Assembly (NCBI RefSeq): GCF_000935025.1
Contig: NZ_CP010836.1
Coordinates: 4,402,001 to 4,466,000, forward strand
DNA: 64,000 bases
DNA from: Sphingomonas hengshuiensis
GTDB taxonomy: Bacteria > Pseudomonadota > Alphaproteobacteria > Sphingomonadales > Sphingomonadaceae
Direction of reading: 5' to 3'
Position numbers and translations under genes: made by a program. The notes below the pieces were generated by a model. It was not told the origin of the DNA. It ran no database searches and was given only the letters and a program-made list of their open reading frames with translations. The stretch's first letter is position 1. Each line of letters begins with the position of its first letter. This document shows positions 35,274 to 42,327 of this stretch, in pieces.

Positions 35274-36701
35274 CTACGCCGCCGTCCCGCCCACGGTCAG
35301 CCGGTCGACCAGCAAGGTCGGCTGACCAACCCCCGCCGGCACGCTCTGCCCGCCCTTGCCGCACATGCCGATGCCTTCGTCGAGCGCGAAGTCGTTGCCG
35401 ATGCCCGTCACGCGGGTCAGCACCGAGGGGCCGTCGCCGATCAGCGTCGCGCCCTTGATCGGGCGGCCCAGCTTGCCATTCTCGATGCGATAGGCCTCGG
35501 TGCACGAAAACACGAACTTGCCCGAGACGATATCGACCTGACCGCCGCCGAAGCTCTTGGCGAAGATGCCCTTTTTGACGCGGCTCAGCAACTCGGCGGG
35601 ATCGTCGCTGCCGCCCTTCATGAAGGTGTTGGTCATGCGCGGCATCGGCGCATGTTCGAACGATTCGCGGCGGCCATTGCCGGTGGGCTCGACCCCCATC
35701 AGCCGGGCATTGAGCCGGTCCTGCATATAGCCCTTGAGGATGCCGTCCTCGATCAGCACAGTTTCGCGCGTCGGCGTGCCCTCATCGTCGATCGACAGCG
35801 AGCCGCGGCGATCGTGGATCGATCCGTCGTCGACCACGGTGACGCCCGGCGCCGCGACGCGCTCGCCGATGCGGCCCGAAAAGGCACTGGTGCCCTTGCG
35901 GTTGAAATCGCCCTCGAGCCCATGGCCGATCGCCTCGTGGAGCAGCACGCCGGGCCAGCCGGGGCCACACAGCACCGTCATGTCGCCGGCGGGGGCGTCC
36001 TCGGCGTCGAGGTTGACCAAAGCCTGGGCCAGCGCCTCGTCGATCGCGCGGTTCCACGTCGCGGGTTCGAGCAGCCGGTCGTAGAGCGTGCGCCCGCCGG
36101 TGCCGAAGCTGCCCGTCTCGCGCCGCCCGTTCGCCTCGACCACCACCGACACGTTGAGCCGGACCAGCGGGCGGATATCGGTGGCGATGAAGCCATCGGC
36201 GCGGACGACTTCGATGACGCTCCACTGGCCGGTAAGCCCGACCGACACCTGGACGACGCGGGGATCGCGGGCGCGGGCGGCGGCGTCGATCGTCTGGCAC
36301 AGATTCACCTTGTCGGCGAAGGGGACCAGGTCGAGCGGATCGGCATCGGTGTAGAGATGGCGGTTATTGCCCTGGGGCGGGGGCGCCTTGGCGGCGGTCG
36401 ATGCGTCGATCAGCGCCATCGTCTCGCCCGCGCGGCGGATCGCCGGGGCGCTGATCTCGTTGGCATGCGCGAAGGCAGTGGTCTCGCCCGAGACGGCACG
36501 CAGGCCGAAGCCCGACTGGGTATCGAACGACGCGGTCTTGAGCCGGCCATCGTCGAAGCCGAATGCCTCGGTCTTGCGATATTGCAGGTACAGCTCGCCA
36601 TCGTCGGCGCCGGCCAGCGCTTCGGCGGTCAGGCGAGTGGCGGTTTCAGGGTCGAAGCTGTCGCGATACAGGAACGCGCGCGGATCGGAAGGAAGGCTCA
36701 T
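35274..36701 (-). CDS. tldD: Metalloprotease TldD
   Basis: With TldE (PmbA), a heterodimeric zinc protease that degrades unfolded peptides, processes microcin B17 precursor and helps clear CcdA. The 475 residues hold the metal-binding HEAIGHGLEGD near residues 254-264 and the conserved GKFVFSCTEAYRIENGKLG region with its Cys ligand. ATG at 36701. Its position beside a ccdAB module is notable, because TldD/TldE is known to act on the CcdA antitoxin. No tldE is in the window. Confidence 0.94.
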   Translation of the reverse strand: MSLPSDPRAFLYRDSFDPETATRLTAEALAGADDGELYLQYRKTEAFGFDDGRLKTASFDTQSGFGLRAVSGETTAFAHANEISAPAIRRAGETMALIDASTAAKAPPPQGNNRHLYTDADPLDLVPFADKVNLCQTIDAAARARDPRVVQVSVGLTGQWSVIEVVRADGFIATDIRPLVRLNVSVVVEANGRRETGSFGTGGRTLYDRLLEPATWNRAIDEALAQALVNLDAEDAPAGDMTVLCGPGWPGVLLHEAIGHGLEGDFNRKGTSAFSGRIGERVAAPGVTVVDDGSIHDRRGSLSIDDEGTPTRETVLIEDGILKGYMQDRLNARLMGVEPTGNGRRESFEHAPMPRMTNTFMKGGSDDPAELLSRVKKGIFAKSFGGGQVDIVSGKFVFSCTEAYRIENGKLGRPIKGATLIGDGPSVLTRVTGIGNDFALDEGIGMCGKGGQSVPAGVGQPTLLVDRLTVGGTAA

Positions 36702-36727
36702 CCCTCCGATATAGGAGGCCGAGGCGC

Positions 36728-36967
36728 TTAGGCTAGCGGCTTCGTGATCGTCACATACTCGGACAACACAACAGCAGTAGCGAGATCTGTACCGTAAGAC
36801 CGCGACAGGCCAGCGCGTTCAGCGACGTCATGCTTGCTTACGCCTCGTAGCGCGGAGGCATTGGCGAGGCCGAACATGTAAATGCTCGCCACCTTGCGTC
36901 CCTCGGGCGCCGCTGCGTGGGCCTCTTTAAGCTTCTGCGCCAAGGCTTCCACAGCGGAGCCGGGCAT
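36728..36967 (-). CDS. Small HTH-like protein, unknown function
   Basis: The 79 residues contain KLKEAHAAAPEGRKVASIYMFGLANA and then GVSKHDVAERAGLSRSYGTDLAT, which looks like a helix-turn-helix. I recall similar small HTH-like proteins scattered in bacteria, without known function. ATG at 36967 overlaps the stop of the upstream zinc-finger gene (TGATG). Base composition looks lower in G+C than its neighbours. It may be a horizontally acquired regulator. Confidence 0.6.
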   Translation of the reverse strand: MPGSAVEALAQKLKEAHAAAPEGRKVASIYMFGLANASALRGVSKHDVAERAGLSRSYGTDLATAVVLSEYVTITKPLA

Positions 36968-37197
36968 CAGACGCTGGCGCCAGCCGGATGGTCGGGCAAC
37001 TGCGACTGGTCCGCGCCGTCGGCGGGGCCGCCGATCAGCACGAAGCGGCGGTCGCAATAGCCGCAGTCGACATAGCCATGCTCGTCGATCTGGAGGAACA
37101 CGCGCGGATGGCCGAGCGCGGCGGGGACGCCGGGTCCGCTGCCGTCGCAGGACACGCGGGCATGGGACGTGCGGATGGTTTCGGGCGGGGCGATCAT
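36967..37197 (-). CDS. Zinc-finger (zf-CHCC) domain protein
   Basis: A small protein related to the NDUFS6/NuoE-associated zf-CHCC domain of mitochondrial complex I. The 76 residues have the ligands Cys in VSCDG, His in GHPRVFLQI, and the CGYC pair in DEHGYVDCGYCDRRFVLIGG. ATG at 37197, 65 bases from the divergent ABC gene. A role in respiratory complex assembly is likely by family, unproven here. Confidence 0.82.
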   Translation of the reverse strand: MIAPPETIRTSHARVSCDGSGPGVPAALGHPRVFLQIDEHGYVDCGYCDRRFVLIGGPADGADQSQLPDHPAGASV

Positions 37198-37262
37198 GCT
37201 TCCCCGGTAGCAAAGCCGGACGGGGCTCGCAATCAGCTGCGCACCGTCTTAATGCGGGCGGC

Positions 37263-38180
37263 ATGACTCAGGCGGCAATTGCGATCCAGAATCTCTGCAA
37301 GACCTATCAGGGCGGCAAGCGCGCGCTGGACGGCGTGACGTTCGACGTGCCGCGCGGGCAGATTTTCGGGCTGCTCGGGCCGAACGGCGCTGGCAAGTCG
37401 ACGCTGATCAACATCCTGGCGGGGCTGGTGAACAAGACCAGCGGCAGCGCGACGATCTGGGGCTTCGACATTGATGCGCACCCGCGCAACGCCAAGGCGA
37501 GCATCGGCATCGTCAACCAGGAGATTTTGTTCGACCCGTTTTTCTCGCCGCTCGAGGCGCTGGAGATCCAGGCCGGGCTGTACGGCATCCCCAAGGGCGA
37601 GCGGCGTTCGATGGAGCTGCTGCGCGCGGTGCATCTGGAGGACAAGGCCAATGCCTATGCCCGGACGCTGTCGGGCGGGATGAAACGGCGGCTGATGGTG
37701 GCCAAGGCGATGGTCCATGCCCCGCCGGTGCTGGTGCTCGACGAGCCGACCGCGGGCGTCGATGTCGAACTGCGCCAGCAGCTCTGGGCCTATGTCCAGC
37801 AGCTGAACGCGCGCGGCGTGACGGTGGTGCTGACGACGCATTACCTGGAGGAGGCCGAGGCGCTGTGCGACCGGATCGCGATCATCAACCACGGCACGCT
37901 GATCGCGAACAAGCCGACGCGCGAGCTGGTGGGGATGGCGCAGGAAAAGGTGGTCGAAGTGACCGTCGACTGCGACATCGCCGCGGTGCCCGACAATGCG
38001 TGCTTCCAGAAGATCGAGCTGAAGGGCGAGCGGACTTTGGTCATCACCTATCGCAAGGACCAGGCGAATGCCGGCGAAGTGCTGGGCGCGGTGCAGGCGG
38101 CGGGGCTGGGCATCGTCGATGTCAGCACGCGCGAGGCCGACCTGGAGGATGTGTTCCTGAATTTGACGCGGGCGGCGTAG
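37263..38180 (+). CDS. ABC transporter ATP-binding protein
   Basis: An ATPase of the ABC-2 export type (CcmA/NodI-like). The 305 residues have Walker A GLLGPNGAGKSTL, signature LSGGMKRRLMVAKAM, Walker B VLVLDEPTAGVD and switch His in LTTHYLEEAE. A C-terminal domain of about 70 residues ends STREADLEDVFLNLTRAA, as in two-component exporters. No permease gene follows: the stop is succeeded by a large inverted repeat and a convergent esterase gene. The ATPase must work with a permease elsewhere, or the partner was lost. Confidence 0.9.
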   Translation: MTQAAIAIQNLCKTYQGGKRALDGVTFDVPRGQIFGLLGPNGAGKSTLINILAGLVNKTSGSATIWGFDIDAHPRNAKASIGIVNQEILFDPFFSPLEALEIQAGLYGIPKGERRSMELLRAVHLEDKANAYARTLSGGMKRRLMVAKAMVHAPPVLVLDEPTAGVDVELRQQLWAYVQQLNARGVTVVLTTHYLEEAEALCDRIAIINHGTLIANKPTRELVGMAQEKVVEVTVDCDIAAVPDNACFQKIELKGERTLVITYRKDQANAGEVLGAVQAAGLGIVDVSTREADLEDVFLNLTRAA

Positions 38181-38217
38181 GCGCGCGCGATCGATAGGCC
38201 CCGCGCTTTCTTATCCT

Positions 38218-38303
38218 CGTCACCCCGGGCTTGACCCGGGGCCCCGCTAACGACGCACGGTGCGGAAAAAAAAGCGGGGCCCCGGGTCGAGCCCGGGGTG
38301 ACG
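38218..38303. repeat. Large inverted repeat (REP-like)
   Basis: Arms of 31 bases at 38218-38248 and 38273-38303, differing at one base, flank a 24-base loop that includes an A8 run. The arms contain CGTCACCCCGGGCTTGACCC and its complement. It lies 38 bases after the ABC gene and could fold into a very stable hairpin that ends transcription from either side. Confidence 0.88.
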
Positions 38304-38322
38304 GTAGGGGTGGGATGCGGCG

Positions 38323-39240
38323 TTAACGTCGATGCTGCGCTAAGAAGCTCCACATCGCTTCGTTGTCCGCCACCCAGACATGGCCCGCGCCCTTGGTCAC
38401 GCGCCCGGCCACCTCGGCGCCGCCCCGGCATTTCGTGAAGCGGGTCTCCGCCACGCCCGGTGCGACTTCGCGCGCGATCGGGCCCTCACGACAGCCGTCG
38501 ATATCCGCCCAGCGGGCCAGCGCGCTGTGCATCGTGTATTGCCAATAGCCAGCGCCGCCGCCCTGCACGGGGTTGGTGGTATCGGCGTCCCCTGCGAACG
38601 CCATCACCGGAACGGGGCGCGACGGCGTGCAGGTCGCCGGGTCGGGCAGCCGCACGTCCTTGAGCGGGTTGCCGGCGCGCAGGCCGACATTGGGCGCGAT
38701 CGCGGCGAAACGGTCCGCCGCGACGCAGCCGAGCCAGGAGGTGAAGCGCCCGCCGCCCGAATGTCCGCTGGCATAGACGCGCGTGCGGTCGGCACAGCCC
38801 TGCGCGACCAGCCAGTCGATCGTGCGCTTCACGAACGCGACGTCATCGGCATCGCCCGGCCCCGGCACCTTGCCTGTCACCGTCGGCACGCCGGGGATGT
38901 TCCACACAAAGCCGCGCTCCGCCGGGATGCCGCCATCGGGGGCGACCACCAGGAAGCCGTGCGCGTCGGCGGTGGCGGTCATCCTGGTCTGGTCGATTAT
39001 GCCCTGCCCGCGATCGGTGCTGCCGTGGAACAGGAACAGCGCGGGCACCGGGCGGCGCGCATCGAAGCGCGCCGGGAGATGGAGCAGCACGCTCCGACCG
39101 CTATCGCCTATCGCTATCCGCTGCGTCGCGCCCGGCGTGCCGATCGTGCAGCGCGGTGCCGCGGCAACCGCCGGGCTCCACGCCAATAGCGCCGCGAGCC
39201 CGAGCAGCGCCGCCACCGCGCGCCTCCATGCAAATACCAT
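38323..39240 (-). CDS. PHB depolymerase/feruloyl esterase-like secreted hydrolase (LpqC type)
   Basis: A secreted serine esterase of the polyhydroxybutyrate depolymerase/LpqC family. The 305 residues start with a signal peptide (AVAALLGLAALLAWSPAVAAA), then VPALFLFHGSTDRGQG, ADDVAFVKRTIDWL, nucleophile YASGHSGGGRFTSWLGC, acid in AFAGDADTTNPV and His in KGAGHVWVA. ATG at 39240 has GGAGG seven bases upstream. The natural substrate is unknown; family members cleave PHB oligomers or plant esters. Confidence 0.85.
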   Translation of the reverse strand: MVFAWRRAVAALLGLAALLAWSPAVAAAPRCTIGTPGATQRIAIGDSGRSVLLHLPARFDARRPVPALFLFHGSTDRGQGIIDQTRMTATADAHGFLVVAPDGGIPAERGFVWNIPGVPTVTGKVPGPGDADDVAFVKRTIDWLVAQGCADRTRVYASGHSGGGRFTSWLGCVAADRFAAIAPNVGLRAGNPLKDVRLPDPATCTPSRPVPVMAFAGDADTTNPVQGGGAGYWQYTMHSALARWADIDGCREGPIAREVAPGVAETRFTKCRGGAEVAGRVTKGAGHVWVADNEAMWSFLAQHRR

Positions 39241-39378
39241 TTCATCGCCTCCGTTGCAGCGCATTCCCTAGCCGCGACGGCCGCCACACGCAAAAAAAGC
39301 GCGGCGAACCCGCAGCATGGCGGCAAAATAGCCGCGCGGGATTGCGCGGGGGCGCCGCAACGCCTTTATACCCGCTCC

Positions 39379-40980
39379 ATGGATAGGGGCATTACCGACG
39401 CACCGCATAGCAGCGACGTGCTTGTCATCGGATCGGGCGCGGCGGGGCTGACCGCAGCGCTAAACCTTGCGGCGCGGTTCAAGGTGACGGTGATCGCGAA
39501 GGGCGCGCTCAACGAAGGATCGACGGCATGGGCACAGGGCGGGATCGCCGCGGTGCTCGAGCCCGGCGACACGTTCGAGAGCCATATCGAGGATACGATG
39601 ATCGCGGGCGCGGGGCTCAACGACCGCGCCACCGTCGAGATGGTGGTGGAGAACGCCCCCGTCGCCATTCAGCGCCTCACCAAGCTGGGGGTGCCGTTCA
39701 ACACCGACGGCAATGCGCTCCACCTGACGCGCGAAGGCGGGCACAGCCATCGCCGGATCGTCCATGTCGACGATGCGACGGGCATGGCGGTGCAGGAGGC
39801 GCTGCTCAAGGCCGCGCGCGCCAATCCCAATATCACGCTCGTCCCCGACATGGTGGTGATCGACCTTGCCACGAGCCGCCACGAGATGCGCTATTCGGGC
39901 GCGGGGCATGTGTGGGGCGTCTATGCGTTCAACCGCGCGACCAACCGCGTCGAACTGTTCACCGCCAACGCCACCGTGCTGGCGACCGGCGGGGCGGGGC
40001 GGACCTATCTCTTCTCCACGGCGCCCAAGGGGGCGACCGGCGACGGCATCGCGATGGCGTGGCGGGCGGGATGCCGCATCTCGAACATGGAGATGATGCA
40101 GTTCCACCCGACCTGCCTCTACAATCTCGAGGTCAAGAATTTCCTGATCACCGAGGCGGTGCGGGGCGAGGGCGGGCATCTGAAGATTCCGAGGGCCGGC
40201 CACCGCTTCATGCCCGATGTCGACCCGCGCGCCGAACTGGCGCCGCGCGACGTGGTCGCGCGCGCGATCGACCATGAGATCAAGCGGCTGGGGCTCGACT
40301 ATGTCCATCTCGACATCAGCCATATGCCGCCCGAATTCGTGCGCGAGCATTTCCCGACGATCCATGCCCGGCTGCTCGACCTCGACATCGACATGACCCG
40401 CGAGCCGATCCCGGTGGTGCCGGCGCAACATTATACCTGTGGCGGGATCGTGATCGACCGCGACGGGCGCACCGACCTGCCCGCGCTCTATGCGGCGGGC
40501 GAATGCACCCAGTCGGGGCTGCACGGCGCCAATCGCCTCGCGTCGAACTCGCTGCTCGAATGCTTCGTGTTCGGCGAAGCGGTGGCTGACCATATCGCCG
40601 CGCATTGGGACACCCTGCCCCCTCCCCCGCCGATCCGCGCATGGGACGAAAGCCGCGTCACCGATTCGGACGAGGAAGTCGTGATCAAGCAGAACTGGAC
40701 CGAGATCCGCCGGTTCATGTGGAATTATGTCGGGATCGTCCGCTCGACCAAGCGGCTCGAGCGCGCGGCGCACCGCATCGCGATGCTGCGCGACGAAGTG
40801 AACGATTATTACGGGCATTTCCGCGTCACCCCCGATTTGATCGAGCTGCGCAACCTGCTGGAGAGCGCCGATTTGATCGTGCGATCTGCGCTGCACCGGA
40901 AGGAAAGCCGGGGGCTGCACTACACGCTCGATTATCCCGAGACGCTGGCCGAGCCGGTGGACACCATCCTGGTCCCCTGA
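39379..40980 (+). CDS. nadB: L-aspartate oxidase
   Basis: It oxidises aspartate to iminoaspartate, the first step of de novo NAD synthesis; NadA would complete quinolinate formation but is not in the window. The 533 residues contain the FAD motif VLVIGSGAAGLTAALNLA, EGGHSHRRIVH, MMQFHPTCLYN, the catalytic region HYTCGGIVID, and GECTQSGLHGANRLASNSLLE. ATG at 39379 (MDRGITDAPHSSD). It stands alone between two gaps of about 140-150 bases. Confidence 0.95.
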   Translation: MDRGITDAPHSSDVLVIGSGAAGLTAALNLAARFKVTVIAKGALNEGSTAWAQGGIAAVLEPGDTFESHIEDTMIAGAGLNDRATVEMVVENAPVAIQRLTKLGVPFNTDGNALHLTREGGHSHRRIVHVDDATGMAVQEALLKAARANPNITLVPDMVVIDLATSRHEMRYSGAGHVWGVYAFNRATNRVELFTANATVLATGGAGRTYLFSTAPKGATGDGIAMAWRAGCRISNMEMMQFHPTCLYNLEVKNFLITEAVRGEGGHLKIPRAGHRFMPDVDPRAELAPRDVVARAIDHEIKRLGLDYVHLDISHMPPEFVREHFPTIHARLLDLDIDMTREPIPVVPAQHYTCGGIVIDRDGRTDLPALYAAGECTQSGLHGANRLASNSLLECFVFGEAVADHIAAHWDTLPPPPPIRAWDESRVTDSDEEVVIKQNWTEIRRFMWNYVGIVRSTKRLERAAHRIAMLRDEVNDYYGHFRVTPDLIELRNLLESADLIVRSALHRKESRGLHYTLDYPETLAEPVDTILVP

Positions 40981-41132
40981 AACGGGGCCGATGGATCGGT
41001 TTTGGCGGTTTTGTTTCCAGTTCCTTCACGTTTCGTCGCTATGCATGCCATGTTCGTCGCATTGCGTGCGCGACAGGCTGTCGCTGCGCGTGCGAACACC
41101 GCATTATGGCGTGTGGGCAAAGGGTTGCGTTG

Positions 41133-42248
41133 GTGAAGCATTTCGAGGGTTTCTCGAACGTCGAAAGGGCATTGACCCTCGCGGGGCTTGGCCCGGCGAT
41201 GCTGATGGGCTGTGCGGTGCATGAGGATGCAGCGCTCGCCGCTTATCTGCCCGCGCCCAGCTATAGCGTCACCATGCCCTTCCCCAGCGCGCCGGTGCCC
41301 GCGCCCCGCCCAGTGCCCCCCGCCCCGCGCTCGCTGGTCAACCAGCTCGACGGGCTGATCCGCAATTTCGACGGCGTCGCCGGGATCGCGGTGACCAGCG
41401 TCGAGAGCGGCTGGATCGCAACCGCCAATGCCCAGCGCCGGATGCCGCAGCAGAGCGTGAGCAAGCTGTGGGTGTCGATGACCGTGCTCGACGCCGTCGA
41501 TCGCGGCAAGATCCGGCTCGACGATCCGCTGACCATCACCAAGTCCGATTTCACGCTGTTCCACCAACCGGTCGCGTCGCTGGTCAAAGGCGATACGGGC
41601 TATACCGCCACGGTCGGCGAGATCGTGCGCCGGGCGATGCAGATGAGCGACAATACCTGCAACGACAAGCTGCTCCGGCTGGTCGGTGGCCCGCAGGCGG
41701 TGCGCGATTTCATCGCGCGCAAGGGATTGGGCGCGATCCGCTTCGGCCCGGGCGAGAAGCTGCTCCAGGCGGGCACCGCCGGGCTGGAATGGAAGCCCGA
41801 ATATTCGATGGGCAACGCCTTTGCCCAGGCACGCGCGCGGCTGTCGCCCGCGGTGCGCCAGGCGGCGTACCAATCCTATGTCAAGGACCCGCCCGACGGC
41901 GCCGCGCCCGAGGCGATCGCCAGCGCGCTGGGGCGGCTCAAGCGCGGCGAATTGCTGTCGCCGACCTCGACCGACTGGCTGCTGCGCACGATGGCGGGCG
42001 CGAAGACCGGCAAGGCGCGGGTGCGCGGTGCCGTGCCCGCAGGCTGGGATTATGCCCACAAGACCGGGACCGGGCAGGATCTGGGCCGCCGCACCGCTGG
42101 GTTCAACGATGTCGGCATCCTGACCGCGCCCGATGGCCGGTCCTATGCACTGGCCGTGATGATCGGCGACACCCCGCGCCCGGTGCGCGAGCGGCAATTG
42201 CTGATGCAGGCCGTGGCCAGCGCGATCGTGGCGAACCACCAGCCCTGA
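41133..42248 (+). CDS. Class A beta-lactamase-like serine hydrolase
   Basis: A penicillin-recognising serine hydrolase. The three active-site motifs are present: SVSK (Ser108, Lys111), SDN (172-174) and KTG (310-312). The region where class A enzymes carry the deacylating Glu166 is less clear (GLEWKPEYSMGNA). GTG at 41133 has AAAGGG eight bases upstream; an in-frame ATG at 41106 is an alternative. The N-terminus is hydrophobic with LMGC, so it may be a lipoprotein. It is unclear whether it gives resistance or acts on peptidoglycan. Confidence 0.85.
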   Translation: MKHFEGFSNVERALTLAGLGPAMLMGCAVHEDAALAAYLPAPSYSVTMPFPSAPVPAPRPVPPAPRSLVNQLDGLIRNFDGVAGIAVTSVESGWIATANAQRRMPQQSVSKLWVSMTVLDAVDRGKIRLDDPLTITKSDFTLFHQPVASLVKGDTGYTATVGEIVRRAMQMSDNTCNDKLLRLVGGPQAVRDFIARKGLGAIRFGPGEKLLQAGTAGLEWKPEYSMGNAFAQARARLSPAVRQAAYQSYVKDPPDGAAPEAIASALGRLKRGELLSPTSTDWLLRTMAGAKTGKARVRGAVPAGWDYAHKTGTGQDLGRRTAGFNDVGILTAPDGRSYALAVMIGDTPRPVRERQLLMQAVASAIVANHQP

Positions 42249-42327
42249 CTCCGTCCCGCGCGAAACCGCGTCGGCGTCGCACGCGCGGGGTGACGGGCCG
42301 AACCGGCGCTGCTAAGCCCGTCACACC

